From positions 1,178,001 through 1,242,000 of the forward strand of contig NZ_CP085839.1 of assembly GCF_020715565.1 (NCBI RefSeq): a DNA stretch of 64,000 bases. Direction: 5' to 3'. The notes beneath the pieces were generated by a model. It ran no database searches. It was not told the DNA's origin and saw only the letters and a list, made by a program, of their open reading frames with translations. Shown in pieces: positions 44,432 to 53,058 of the stretch. A program made the translations under genes and the position numbers. Every line of letters starts with the position of its first letter. Within the stretch, counting starts at the first letter, position 1. This stretch comes from Nocardioides sp. Kera G14 (GTDB taxonomy: Bacteria; Actinomycetota; Actinomycetes; Propionibacteriales; Nocardioidaceae).

Positions 44432-45415
44432 ATGGCAGACGAGCGTCGTAACAACAGGTCCGGCCAGTCCGGACGTCCCGCGCAGGGCGGCAAGGGTCGT
44501 CCTGCCGCGAAGAAGGCCGCCCCGAGCGGTCGTAAGCCCGCCTCGCGCGACGGCAAGCCGTCGTACCGCGACCGCGACGACAAGCCCGGCGCCAAGAAGG
44601 CCGCCCCCGGCCGTGGCCCCAAGCCGTACGCCTCGCGCGGGCGCGACGCCGACGGCGTCGACCGGAGGGGCCAGTCCGGCTGGAAGCAGCGCTCGGAGCG
44701 CGAGCCCGAGGCCGAGCGCACCGCGGACCAGAAGGCCTACGACGGCCCCGACCTGCCCGAGTTCATCACCGGCAAGGAGCTCGACCGTGGCGTCGCCGCC
44801 CAGTTGAAGGGTCTGCCCGAGAAGCTCGCTGCTCGCGTCGGTCGCCACCTCGCTGCCGCGCAGCACTTCCTCGAGGTCGACAACGCCGAGATCGCCTATC
44901 AGCACGCGCTCGCCGCGAAGAGTCGTGCTCAGCGTCTGGCCATCGTGCGGGAGGCTGTCGGTGAGGCTGCGTACTACGCCGGCCACTTCGACGTCGCCCT
45001 CGCCGAGCTGCGGGCCGCCAAGCGGATGAACGGCGCGACGGCGTACCTCCCGATGATGGCCGACTGCCACCGGGCGCTCGGGCACCCGGAGCAGGCACTC
45101 AAGCTGGCCCAGAGCCCGTCGGTGAAGAACTTCGCCGCCTCCCAGAAGGCGGAGATGACGATCATCGAGGCGGAGGCCCGTGCGGACATGGGGCAGATCG
45201 ATGCTGCTCTCCGCACGCTCGAACTCGCGCCCCTGATGAGCAAGAGCCGCGAGGGCTGGGTCGTGCGTCTGCGCTACGTCTACGCCGACATCCTCGAGAA
45301 GGCCGGCAAGACGGAGGACGCCCTCACCTGGTTCCACCGGACCCTGGCGATCGACGCCGAAGAGGCGACCGATGCGGGCGAGCGTGCGTCGGCTCTTGAG
45401 TCCAAGCGCGCGTAA
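44432..45415 (+). CDS. Tetratricopeptide-repeat protein with basic N-terminal tail
   Basis: A 327-residue protein. Residues 1-95 are disordered and very basic (Arg, Lys, Gly, Ser, Pro), a likely nucleic-acid-binding tail. Residues about 110-320 are helical, with several TPR-like pairs (for example QHALAAKSRAQRLAIVREAVGEAAY and ALRTLELAPLMSK). Homologues sit next to tyrS and the rRNA operon in many actinobacteria; function is unknown, but binding to RNA or ribosomal particles would fit the tail and context. ATG at 44432 follows AGGAG (44416-44420). Confidence 0.85.
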   Translation: MADERRNNRSGQSGRPAQGGKGRPAAKKAAPSGRKPASRDGKPSYRDRDDKPGAKKAAPGRGPKPYASRGRDADGVDRRGQSGWKQRSEREPEAERTADQKAYDGPDLPEFITGKELDRGVAAQLKGLPEKLAARVGRHLAAAQHFLEVDNAEIAYQHALAAKSRAQRLAIVREAVGEAAYYAGHFDVALAELRAAKRMNGATAYLPMMADCHRALGHPEQALKLAQSPSVKNFAASQKAEMTIIEAEARADMGQIDAALRTLELAPLMSKSREGWVVRLRYVYADILEKAGKTEDALTWFHRTLAIDAEEATDAGERASALESKRA

Positions 45416-45477
45416 CGCTGGCATTCAGACGCAACTTCCGTCACAATTGGCGGCATAACAACACACGTGTGGTTCGG

Positions 45478-45541
45478 TTCGTTCCGAGATGAGATCGCTG
45501 GGGAAGGCGCAGCTCACGCCGGAACGAAGGAGAACCATCAG
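45478..45541 (+). promoter_or_regulatory. 5' UTR hairpin that could mask the DUF3145 ribosome site
   Basis: TTCGTTCCG (45478-45486) is the exact reverse complement of CGGAACGAA (45520-45528), whose 3' end runs into the ribosome site GAAGGAG (45526-45532). An outer GGTTC/GAACC pair (45471-45475 with 45532-45536) extends the stem across the ribosome site. A weak promoter (CATAAC at 45454-45459) lies upstream. Regulation of translation is inferred. Confidence 0.45.
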
Positions 45542-46068
45542 TGACCACATACAGCTCCACTGCTTCCTCTCGTCCCGCCTCGAGAGGAGTTCTCTACGTG
45601 CACTCGGCGCCGTCTGCGTTGTGCCCGCACGTGGAGTGGGCCGTCGGCGGCGTGCTGGGCACGTCCGTCAGCCTCGACTGGACCCCTCAGCCCGCCCAGG
45701 CCGGCACCTATCGTGCCGAACTCTCCTGGTCGGGCGCGGTGGGCTCGGCCGCTGCCGTGGCCTCCGCGCTCAAGGGCTGGCAGCACCTGCGCTTCGAGAT
45801 CACCGAGGAGCCGACCAGCGGCTCTGAGGGTGTTCGGTTCTCCTACACTCCGGAACTCGGTGTCTTCCACGCGGTCACGGGCCTCTACGGTGACATCATG
45901 ATTCCGGAGGACCGGCTCAAGGCCGCGGTCGTGAAGGCGGCGCTCGGCGAGACCACGCTCCTGCTCGAGGTGGACAAGCTCCTCGGCAAGCCCTGGGACG
46001 ACGAGTTGGAGACCTTCCGTCACGCCGGTGAAGGCGCGCCCGTCCGCTGGCTCCACCAGGTGGTCTGA
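45541..46068 (+). CDS. DUF3145 family protein
   Basis: A 175-residue protein of an actinobacteria-restricted family with no known function. Typical segments are RGVLYVHSAPSALCPHVEWAVGG and LSWSGAVGSAAAVASALKGWQHLRFE. It is predicted cytosolic with mixed alpha/beta structure. In Streptomyces the homologue lies beside the fabD-fabH-acpP-fabF cluster, as here, so a link to fatty acid synthesis is plausible. GTG at 45541 is 8 bases after GAAGGAG. Confidence 0.9.
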   Translation: MTTYSSTASSRPASRGVLYVHSAPSALCPHVEWAVGGVLGTSVSLDWTPQPAQAGTYRAELSWSGAVGSAAAVASALKGWQHLRFEITEEPTSGSEGVRFSYTPELGVFHAVTGLYGDIMIPEDRLKAAVVKAALGETTLLLEVDKLLGKPWDDELETFRHAGEGAPVRWLHQVV

Positions 46069-46069
46069 G

Positions 46070-46561
46070 CTACCGCCGCTTCGCCTTCCGGCACTTCTTC
46101 TTGTGGTGCTTGGCGTACTTCGGCTTGCTGCACTTGCCGGCCTTCTTCGTCGACGCCGGTGTGATCTGGAAGTAGAACGGCGTGAGCGTGGTGGCCGTCT
46201 GGTTCACCCCGTCGCTGAGATCGAGTTCCCCCGTCAGGCTGAAGCGGCCGGGGGCGTGCACGTTCTTCGAGCAGAGTTGGAAACGTCCGGTGCCGCGTAG
46301 CGGATCGGTGTCGGTGAAGAACTGGAACGCCTGGTTGGTGCCACCGGCGTCGGTGACCATCACCTGCAGCAGCCAGTCGTACTGCGAGGGATCGATGTCG
46401 ATCTGGTAGTGGTACGTGTACCAGGAGCAGCCCGACACAAGACGTTGTGCGGGCGCAGAGACGCTCGCCGGAACAGCGGCGGACGCTGGGGCGGCGGGCG
46501 TGATGCCCGCCAGCCCCAGGGTCAGCGCCGCTGCCAGTGTTCCGAGAGTGATCCGCCTCAC
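46070..46561 (-). CDS. Small secreted protein with basic C-terminal tail
   Basis: A 163-residue exported protein. A signal peptide of about 28 residues ends in ASA. The mature part is a single beta-rich domain (about 40-130) with two cysteines (SGCSWYTYHYQ and FQLCSKNV) likely to form a disulphide. The last 30 residues are very rich in Lys and Arg (KKAGKCSK, KHHKKKCRKAKRR) with three further cysteines. I do not recognise the family. GTG at 46561 is used. It follows accD on the same strand and is convergent with DUF3145. Confidence 0.65.
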   Translation of the reverse strand: MRRITLGTLAAALTLGLAGITPAAPASAAVPASVSAPAQRLVSGCSWYTYHYQIDIDPSQYDWLLQVMVTDAGGTNQAFQFFTDTDPLRGTGRFQLCSKNVHAPGRFSLTGELDLSDGVNQTATTLTPFYFQITPASTKKAGKCSKPKYAKHHKKKCRKAKRR

Positions 46562-46598
46562 AAGAGGCTCAACGGAACGCCTCCCGGTGCGGTTACGG

Positions 46599-48017
46599 TC
46601 AGAGTGGGATGTTGCCGTGTCGCCCGCGGTGTACGCCGTCGCGCTGGACGGCCTCGGCGAGCGCTGACGCGATGACCGATCGGGTGTGCGCAGGCTCGAC
46701 GATCTCGTCGACGACGCCGAGCTCCACGGCACGGTCGACGCCGCCCGCGATGCGGGCGTGTTCCTCGGCGAGTGCCGCTTCGACGTCGGCGCGCTGGTCG
46801 GCCGGAACCTCCGCCAGCTTGCGGCGGTGGATGATCCGGACCGCCGCCACGGCACCCATCACGGCGACTTCGGCCGAGGGCCACGCGAACACGCGGGTCG
46901 CTCCGAGTGAGGCTGCGTTCATGGCGAGGTAGGCGCCGCCGTACGTCTTCCGGGTCACCAGGGTGACGCGGGGGACGGTGGCCTCGGCGAAGGCGTGCAG
47001 CAGCTTCGCACCGCGGCGGACCACGCCGTCCCATTCCTGGCCGACGCCCGGCAGGTAGCCGGGGACGTCCACGACGACTACGAGCGGGACGCCGAAGGCG
47101 TCACACATCCGGACGAATCGGGCGGACTTCTCGGCCGAGAGCGAGTCGAGGCAGCCACCCAGGCGCAGCGGGTTGTTGGCGATCACGCCGACCGTCCGTC
47201 CGCCGAGCCGGCCGAGGGCGGTGACCATGTTGGGCGCCCAGCGGGCGTGGAGCTCGACAGTCGTGTCCGGATCGAGCAGCCCGTCGACGAGCGGATGGAC
47301 GTCGTAGGCACGCTTGGGGTTCTCGGGGAGGAGGTGGGCGAGGTCGACGTCGTTCACCGCGGGGACCGAGAGGCTGCGCTGGTCGGCGAGGAGTCCGGTG
47401 ACCTCGCGGGCGCGCAGGAGCGCGTCCGCCTCAGTCTCGGCGACGAGGTGCACCACGCCCGAGCGCCGGCCGTGCGGCTCGGGGCCGCCGAGGCGGAGCA
47501 TGTCCACGTCCTCACCGGTGACCGAACGGACGACGTCGGGGCCGGTGACGAAGATGCGGCCCTCGGGGCCGAGGATCACGACGTCCGTCAGGGCGGGGCC
47601 GTAGGCCGCACCTCCGGCGGCCGGGCCGAGCACCACGGAGATCTGCGGGATCACGCCCGAGGCCTGCGTCATGACGCGGAAGATCCGGCCCACGGCGTGG
47701 AGCGAGAGGACACCCTCGGCGAGCCTGGCACCGCCGGAGTGCCAGAGACCGATGATCGGGATGCCCTCGGTCATCGCACGGTGGTAGGCGTCGACGACGA
47801 CCCGGCAGCCGACGTCGCCCATCGCGCCGCCCATGACCGTCGGGTCGGAGCAGAACGCCACCACGCGGACGCCGTCGATCGTGCCGATCGCCGCGAGCAT
47901 GCCCGAGTCGTCCGGCTCGGAGAGCAGCTCGAGCGAGCCCTCATCGACCAGGGCGGTCAGGCGGACCAGCGGGTGACGGGGGTCGAGCCGCGTGTCCGCG
48001 GGCAGGACGGCCGTCAC
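46599..48017 (-). CDS. accD: Acyl-CoA carboxylase beta subunit (carboxyltransferase, AccD6-like)
   Basis: A 472-residue carboxyltransferase with two crotonase-like domains. The N-half oxyanion-hole region is SGGARLAEG and GPAAGGAAYGPALTD; the C-half has VDVPGYLPGVGQEWDGVVRRGAKLL and RKTYGGAYLAMN. It transfers CO2 from biotin to acetyl- or propionyl-CoA, making malonyl- or methylmalonyl-CoA. The biotin-carrying alpha subunit is not in the window. Placement at the end of the fab operon parallels mycobacterial fabD-acpM-kasA-kasB-accD6. It overlaps the fabF stop by 4 bases. Confidence 0.93.
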   Translation of the reverse strand: MTAVLPADTRLDPRHPLVRLTALVDEGSLELLSEPDDSGMLAAIGTIDGVRVVAFCSDPTVMGGAMGDVGCRVVVDAYHRAMTEGIPIIGLWHSGGARLAEGVLSLHAVGRIFRVMTQASGVIPQISVVLGPAAGGAAYGPALTDVVILGPEGRIFVTGPDVVRSVTGEDVDMLRLGGPEPHGRRSGVVHLVAETEADALLRAREVTGLLADQRSLSVPAVNDVDLAHLLPENPKRAYDVHPLVDGLLDPDTTVELHARWAPNMVTALGRLGGRTVGVIANNPLRLGGCLDSLSAEKSARFVRMCDAFGVPLVVVVDVPGYLPGVGQEWDGVVRRGAKLLHAFAEATVPRVTLVTRKTYGGAYLAMNAASLGATRVFAWPSAEVAVMGAVAAVRIIHRRKLAEVPADQRADVEAALAEEHARIAGGVDRAVELGVVDEIVEPAHTRSVIASALAEAVQRDGVHRGRHGNIPL

Positions 48018-49279
48018 GAGTGGCTCCCGAAGGCGACCGCCACGTTGGAGCCGCCGAAGCCGAAGGAGTTGTTGAGCGCCGCGATGTCGCCGAGCGGCAG
48101 GTCACGCGGCTTGGTGGCGATGTCGAGCTCGACGGCCGGGTCCTGCTGGTCGAGGTTGATCGTCGGCGGGGCGAGGCGGTGGTGGAGCGCGAGCACCGTC
48201 GCGACGGCCTCGAGTGCTCCGGCGCCGCCGAGCAGGTGGCCCGTCATCGACTTGGTGCTCGTCACGACGACGCGGTCGACGTGTGATCCGAGGGTCGCGT
48301 GCAGCATCAGGCCCTCGGCGATGTCACCCTGCGGGGTCGACGTCGCGTGGGCGTTGACGTGCGCGATGTCGGCGGGATCGATGTCGCCGTCGGCGAGGGC
48401 CAGGCGGATCGCCCGGGATCCTCCGCGACCGGCCGGGTCGGGCTGGGCGATGTCATGGGCGTCGGCCGAGAGGCCTGCACCCAGCAGCTCGGCGTAGATC
48501 CGCGCGCCGCGGGCGACGGCGTGCTCGAGCCGCTCGAGGACGAGTACGCCGGCACCCTCACCGAGCACGAAACCGTCCCGCTTCACGTCCCACGGTCGCG
48601 AGACCGCGGTGGGGTCGGTCTCATCGGCGGTGCCGGTCTTGGAGAGCGCCATCATGTTGGCGAACGCCGCGATCGGCAGCGCGTGGACGGCGGCCTCGGT
48701 GCCGCCGGCGACCATGACGTCGGCGCGGCCCAGACGGATCTGGTCGGCGGCGACGGCGATCGCCTCATTGCCCGAGGCGCAGGCCGAGACCGGCGCGTGG
48801 ACCGAGGCCCGTGCGACGAGCTGCAGGCTGACGTTCGCCGCCGGCGCGTTGCCCATCAGCATCGGCACGGAGAGGGGTGAGACCCGGCGGGGGCCCTTCT
48901 CCAACATCGTGTCGTAGTTGTCGAGCAGGGTGGTCACGCCGCCGATGCCCGAGGCCAGGGCGACGCCGACACGCTCGGCGTCCAGACCGGCCTCGGTCGT
49001 CGTACCGACGAAGCCGGCGTCGGCCCAGGCCTCGGCGGCGGCGATGACGGCGAACTGGGTGGAGCGGTCGAGCCGTCGTGCCTGCACCCGGTCGAGCACC
49101 TCGGAGGGCTCGACGGCGACCTGTCCGGCGATCCGGACGGGGAGGGCCTCGGCCCAGGGCGCAGTGAGGGGGCGTACGCCGGAGCGGCCGGCGATCAGCG
49201 CCTCCCACGTGGACGGGACGTCCCCTCCGACCGGGTTGGTGGTGCCCAACCCGGTGACGACGACTCGGACGCGGCTCAT
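48014..49279 (-). CDS. fabF: Beta-ketoacyl-ACP synthase II
   Basis: A 421-residue condensing enzyme with the Cys-His-His triad: the Cys in SACASGNEAI, the His in NAHATSTPQGD, and the His in SMTGHLLGGAG. It elongates acyl-ACP using malonyl-ACP in the FAS II cycle and corresponds to KasA of mycobacteria. The ATG at 49279 overlaps the acpP stop, so translation is coupled. Confidence 0.96.
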   Translation of the reverse strand: MSRVRVVVTGLGTTNPVGGDVPSTWEALIAGRSGVRPLTAPWAEALPVRIAGQVAVEPSEVLDRVQARRLDRSTQFAVIAAAEAWADAGFVGTTTEAGLDAERVGVALASGIGGVTTLLDNYDTMLEKGPRRVSPLSVPMLMGNAPAANVSLQLVARASVHAPVSACASGNEAIAVAADQIRLGRADVMVAGGTEAAVHALPIAAFANMMALSKTGTADETDPTAVSRPWDVKRDGFVLGEGAGVLVLERLEHAVARGARIYAELLGAGLSADAHDIAQPDPAGRGGSRAIRLALADGDIDPADIAHVNAHATSTPQGDIAEGLMLHATLGSHVDRVVVTSTKSMTGHLLGGAGALEAVATVLALHHRLAPPTINLDQQDPAVELDIATKPRDLPLGDIAALNNSFGFGGSNVAVAFGSHS

Positions 49280-49527
49280 ACCGTGGCGCCCGCCTTCTCG
49301 ATGAAGGAGACGGCGTCGCCGACCGTGGTGAGGTTCTTGAACTCGGCGTCGGGGATCGAGACGCCGAACTTCTCCTCGGCGGCGACGACGATCTCGACCA
49401 TCGACAGGGAGTCGACGTCCAGGTCGTCGGTGAAGGACTTGTCGAGCTGGACCTCGTCGGCGTCGGTGCCGACGACCTCGTTGACGATGTCGGCGAGGGC
49501 GGCGCGGATCTCTTCAGTGCTGCTCAT
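49276..49527 (-). CDS. acpP: Acyl carrier protein
   Basis: An 83-residue acidic four-helix ACP. The phosphopantetheine attachment site is the Ser of DVDSLSMVE (about residue 40). It carries growing acyl chains between FabD, FabH and FabF. ATG at 49527 has GAGGAA upstream. It lies 43 bases after fabH and overlaps fabF. Confidence 0.97.
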   Translation of the reverse strand: MSSTEEIRAALADIVNEVVGTDADEVQLDKSFTDDLDVDSLSMVEIVVAAEEKFGVSIPDAEFKNLTTVGDAVSFIEKAGATV

Positions 49528-49570
49528 GGTGATTCCTCTTCTTGTTGGGTGGTGCTGATCGTGGGGAGGG

Positions 49571-50566
49571 TCAGGGGAGTACGACGACCTGTGCGGCCCA
49601 GGTCAGGCCGGCGCCGAAGGCGATGAGGAGCGCGGTGTCACCACTGCGGGCGTCACCCTCACGTCTCATCCTCTCCAGGGCCAGGGGGATCGAGGCGGCC
49701 GAGGTGTTGCCCATGTCGGTGATGTCGCGGGCGATCCGGACGTGGTCGGGCAGCTTCATCGCCTTGGCCATCGCGTCGATGATGCGCAGGTTGGCCTGGT
49801 GCGGGACGAAGCAGTCGAGGTCGTCGACGCTGAGGCCGGCACGGTCGAGTGCCTCGAGGGCACTCTTCGCCATGGCGAACGAGGCCCAGCGGAAGACGGG
49901 GTTGCCCTGCATGGTCAGGTGAGGGAACGACCCGGTGGCAAGGGCTTCCGGCCAGCCCTCCCGCTGGGTGATCAGGTCGGAGCGCTCACCGTCGGAGCCC
50001 CAGACGACCGGCCCGATGCCGGGCTCGTCGCTCGGTCCGACGACGGCGGCGCCGGCACCGTCGGCGAAGATGAAGGCCGTCCCGCGATCGGTCTGGTCCG
50101 TGAGCTCGGAGAGCCGCTCGACGCCGATGACCAGCACGTGCCGGGCGCTCCCGCCGCGGACGAGGTCCGAGGCGAGCGCGATGCCGTGGCAGAAGCCGGC
50201 GCATGCGGCGGAGATGTCGAAGGCCGCCGGCTGTTCGGCGCCGAGCTCGTGGGCGACGGCCGCAGCCAGTGAGGGCGTCTGGAGCATGTGGCTGACGGTC
50301 GCGACGATGACGCAGTCGATCTGGCGCGGGTCGATGCCGGCATCGGCGAGGGCGTCGCGGGCGGCCGAGGTCGCCATCAGCTGGACGGTCTCCTCGGGGG
50401 TGGCCCAGCGCCGTTCGGTGATGCCGGTGCGGGTCCGGATCCACTCGTCGCTGGAGTCGATCGCCTCGACCAGCTCGCTGTTGGGCACGACGCGGGACGG
50501 TCGGTAGCCGCCGTACCCGAGGATGCGGCTGTGCGCCGCGCCGGTGCTGGGGCGCAGGGCGGTCAT
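49571..50566 (-). CDS. fabH: Beta-ketoacyl-ACP synthase III
   Basis: A 331-residue initiation synthase with the Cys-His-Asn triad: Cys in DISAACAGF, His in FVPHQANLRI and Asn in DMGNTSAASI. It condenses a starter acyl-CoA with malonyl-ACP. Nocardioides-type organisms often use branched starters; the sequence cannot show which. The ATG at 50566 overlaps the fabD stop by 4 bases. Confidence 0.95.
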   Translation of the reverse strand: MTALRPSTGAAHSRILGYGGYRPSRVVPNSELVEAIDSSDEWIRTRTGITERRWATPEETVQLMATSAARDALADAGIDPRQIDCVIVATVSHMLQTPSLAAAVAHELGAEQPAAFDISAACAGFCHGIALASDLVRGGSARHVLVIGVERLSELTDQTDRGTAFIFADGAGAAVVGPSDEPGIGPVVWGSDGERSDLITQREGWPEALATGSFPHLTMQGNPVFRWASFAMAKSALEALDRAGLSVDDLDCFVPHQANLRIIDAMAKAMKLPDHVRIARDITDMGNTSAASIPLALERMRREGDARSGDTALLIAFGAGLTWAAQVVVLP

Positions 50567-51771
50567 CGGGCGGCCGCCGGGGCAGCAGCGGGGTGGAGGC
50601 GGACGAGGGGCTGACCCGGGGAGACCAGGTCGCCGTCCTCCACGAGCCACTCGACCACGTCGCCTCCGTGGGCGGCGGTCACCGAGATCCGGTCGCGCGT
50701 GCCGACCACGTCGCCGATGGGGGCACCGGCGCTGAGGGTCTCGGCATCGCGTGCGTCGGAGCTCAGCTCGAACATGCCCTTCGACGGCGCGACGACCATC
50801 CGCCAGGTGGGGCTGAGCTCGAACGGGGACGGCTCACCGTGGCGGTCGCAGAACTCCCGTGCCGCGTCGAGCTGGTCGGGAGTCTTGAGGGCGAAGGTCT
50901 CGACGTCCTTCCCGAAGAACCGCTTGGCGATGCCGGTCAGGGTGCCGGCCGGCGGGATCTCGAGGAGCCCGGTGACGCCGAGGTCGGCCATCGCCTCCAT
51001 GCAGAGGTCCCAGCGGACCGGCTGCGAGATCTGCCCGACGATCCGGCGCAGCACCTCGGTGCCGGAGTGGACGACCTGGCCGTCACGGTTGGAGATGACG
51101 CGGGTGCGCGGGTCGTGTGTGGACACCGACTTCGCGAGGTGGTCGAGGCGGCCGACGGCAGGCGCCATGTGCATGGTGTGGAAGGCGCCGGCGACCTTGA
51201 GCGGCGCGAGCCGCGCCTTGGCCGGCGGGTCGTTCGCGAGGTCGGCGAGCTGGTCCAGCGTGCCGGCGGCGACGATCTGCCCCGGGCCGTTGTCGTTGGC
51301 GGGGACGAGGTCGTGCCGTGCCAGCGTCGCCAGTACGTCGCCACGCTCCCCACCCAGCACGGCGGTCATCCCGGTCGCGGTCGCCGAGGCGGCCGACGCC
51401 ATGGCGGCACCCCGCTCGCGGACCAGGACCATCGCCTGCTCGGCCGTGATCACGCGGGCGCCTGCCGCGGCGGTGAGCTCCCCGACGCTGTGCCCGGCCA
51501 CCGCGCCGACCCGTCCGAACGCGTCGGCGGGGTGCGGGAAGAGCTGGAGGGCGGCCAGGAGGCCGGTCGCGACGAGCAGCGGCTGTGCCACGGCGGTGTC
51601 GCGGATGGTCTCCTCATCGGCCTCGGTCCCGTAGTGCGCGAGATCGAGACCGGCCACGGCGCTGAGCCAGTCGAGGCGGGCGGCGAAAGCCGGGTCCTCG
51701 AGCCAGGGCGTGAGGAGTCCGGGGGTCTGGGATCCCTGTCCGGGAGCGACGACGACGAGCACGTGTTCCAC
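50563..51771 (-). CDS. fabD: Malonyl-CoA:ACP transacylase with extra C-terminal biotinyl/lipoyl-like domain
   Basis: A 402-residue protein, about 90 residues longer than common FabD (about 310). The core carries the GQGSQ start, the GHSVGE nucleophile elbow (Ser near residue 94) and the catalytic His in GAFHTMHM. After about residue 315, a domain with VVAPSKGMF...AAHGGDVVEWLVEDGDLVSPGQPLVRL reads like the biotinyl/lipoyl fold, but the MKM lysine is absent (AAHGG), so it cannot be modified. It may be a docking or structural module. The start is GTG; fasR ends 71 bases upstream. Confidence 0.9.
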   Translation of the reverse strand: MEHVLVVVAPGQGSQTPGLLTPWLEDPAFAARLDWLSAVAGLDLAHYGTEADEETIRDTAVAQPLLVATGLLAALQLFPHPADAFGRVGAVAGHSVGELTAAAGARVITAEQAMVLVRERGAAMASAASATATGMTAVLGGERGDVLATLARHDLVPANDNGPGQIVAAGTLDQLADLANDPPAKARLAPLKVAGAFHTMHMAPAVGRLDHLAKSVSTHDPRTRVISNRDGQVVHSGTEVLRRIVGQISQPVRWDLCMEAMADLGVTGLLEIPPAGTLTGIAKRFFGKDVETFALKTPDQLDAAREFCDRHGEPSPFELSPTWRMVVAPSKGMFELSSDARDAETLSAGAPIGDVVGTRDRISVTAAHGGDVVEWLVEDGDLVSPGQPLVRLHPAAAPAAAR

Positions 51772-51830
51772 CCTGACGGGCTACTCGCCAGTCACCTCTG
51801 CGCGGCGTTCACCAACATCGCGAGACGACT

Positions 51831-51847
51831 TTGGAGGCTTCCTACAA
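51831..51847. promoter_or_regulatory. Candidate FasR-type operator upstream of fabD
   Basis: TTGGAGG-CTT-CCTACAA is a near-perfect dyad (one mismatch per 7-bp arm) centred about 68 bases upstream of the fabD GTG, at the 3' end of fasR. It is the only clear inverted repeat in the fabD upstream region, and FasR of Streptomyces activates this operon from this region. Assignment to FasR is inferred. Confidence 0.5.
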
Positions 51848-53011
51848 CGGCCGCGTCAGCGCGCGCTGCCGGCCCAGCGTCAGGGCGATCCGCAGGGTCC
51901 AGGCATCGCGGGCGTCGGTCGGGGCGAGGCCGGTGGCGTCGGCGACCTGACGGAGCCGGTAACGGACCGTGTTGGCATGCACGAAGAGCGCCCGCGCCGT
52001 GGCCTCGAGCGAACCGCCCGCATCGAGATAGGCGGCGAGGGTCTCGACGAGCGCCGGGTTGTCGAGCGCGAGGTAGATCTGGGAGACCAGCTGGTCGGCC
52101 GCGGTGGCGTCTCCGGCCAGCACGCGCTCGGGGAGGAGGTCGTCGGCCAGGACCGGCCGAGGCGCATCGGGCCACCCCGCGCTGGCGCGGTGGCCCGCCA
52201 AGGCGGCCGAGGCCGAGATGGTCGCCTCGGCGAACGAGCTCACGATCGGCCCCGCCACCACAGGCCCGGGCGCGTAGAGCCCGTCGAGGAGCGAGGCCGC
52301 CTCGATCGGCTTGTCCGCCCCGCCCAGCAGCACGACGAGCAGGTCGCCGTGGAGGGCGCAGAGCGCATCGAGGCCCGCTGTGCGGACGAGGCGCCGGACC
52401 TCGTCGAAGAGGTCGGTGCCGCCCTCCGGTGCGTTGCCCACGACGACCGAGAGCGCACCGGCCCCGGCCCAGCCCAGGGCACCAGCGCGGGAGAGGACGG
52501 CCTCATCGGTCTCGCCGCGCAGGACCGCGTCGACGACGAGCGCCTCGAGGCGGGCGTCCCAGGCGCCACGCTGCTCGGCGGCACGGGCATAGACCTCGGC
52601 CGTCGCGAAGGCGACCTCGCGGGCGTATCGCCCGACGGCCTCATGGACGATCGGCAGGTCCTCGGCGGACAGGAGCGTGTCGAGGTTGGCCTCGATGACG
52701 TCGATCGAGAGGCGCACGAGGTCGACGGTCTGCTGCAGCGTGATCACACCCGTCAGGGCGCGGGGAGCAGCACCGAAGACGCTGGCCGCCAAGGAGGCTC
52801 CGTCCACGCGCTCGACCTGTCCGGCGGCGTACCACTCGGTGAAGCTCTGGATGCCCGCCTGGACGATCAGGCCGACCCACGAGCGGTCCTGGGCGGAGAG
52901 GTCCCGGAACCACGTGAGGTCGGACTCCATCCGCGCAGTGGCGGCGGTGGCGAGCCGCCCTGTGGAGCGCCTCAGGACGGCCGAGCCGGCGGGGGCGGGA
53001 CGACGGCTCAT
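51842..53011 (-). CDS. fasR: PucR/CdaR-type regulator of fatty acid synthesis (FasR-like)
   Basis: A 389-residue regulator. The C-terminal HTH of the PucR family reads LEATARALFVHANTVRYRLRQVA (about 340-362), and the centre is a GGDEF-like/CdaR domain. Position immediately upstream of fabD and the same order as Streptomyces fasR-fabD-fabH-acpP-fabF identify it as the FasR orthologue, an activator of the operon. ATG at 53011 follows AGGAGAAAC. It is divergent from the alpha/beta hydrolase. Confidence 0.88.
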   Translation of the reverse strand: MSRRPAPAGSAVLRRSTGRLATAATARMESDLTWFRDLSAQDRSWVGLIVQAGIQSFTEWYAAGQVERVDGASLAASVFGAAPRALTGVITLQQTVDLVRLSIDVIEANLDTLLSAEDLPIVHEAVGRYAREVAFATAEVYARAAEQRGAWDARLEALVVDAVLRGETDEAVLSRAGALGWAGAGALSVVVGNAPEGGTDLFDEVRRLVRTAGLDALCALHGDLLVVLLGGADKPIEAASLLDGLYAPGPVVAGPIVSSFAEATISASAALAGHRASAGWPDAPRPVLADDLLPERVLAGDATAADQLVSQIYLALDNPALVETLAAYLDAGGSLEATARALFVHANTVRYRLRQVADATGLAPTDARDAWTLRIALTLGRQRALTRPL

Positions 53012-53058
53012 GCGGTTTCTCCTGACGGGCTGGTGAACGGGTGGTTGAATCCATCACC

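Noticed and set aside
45489..45827. A 112-codon ORF starting in the DUF3145 leader in another frame
   Set aside because: It lacks a ribosome site and overlaps the well-supported DUF3145 gene for most of its length.
50563..51771. True biotin carrier domain in FabD
   Set aside because: The lysine-containing MKM hairpin is absent, so biotinylation or lipoylation is not possible.
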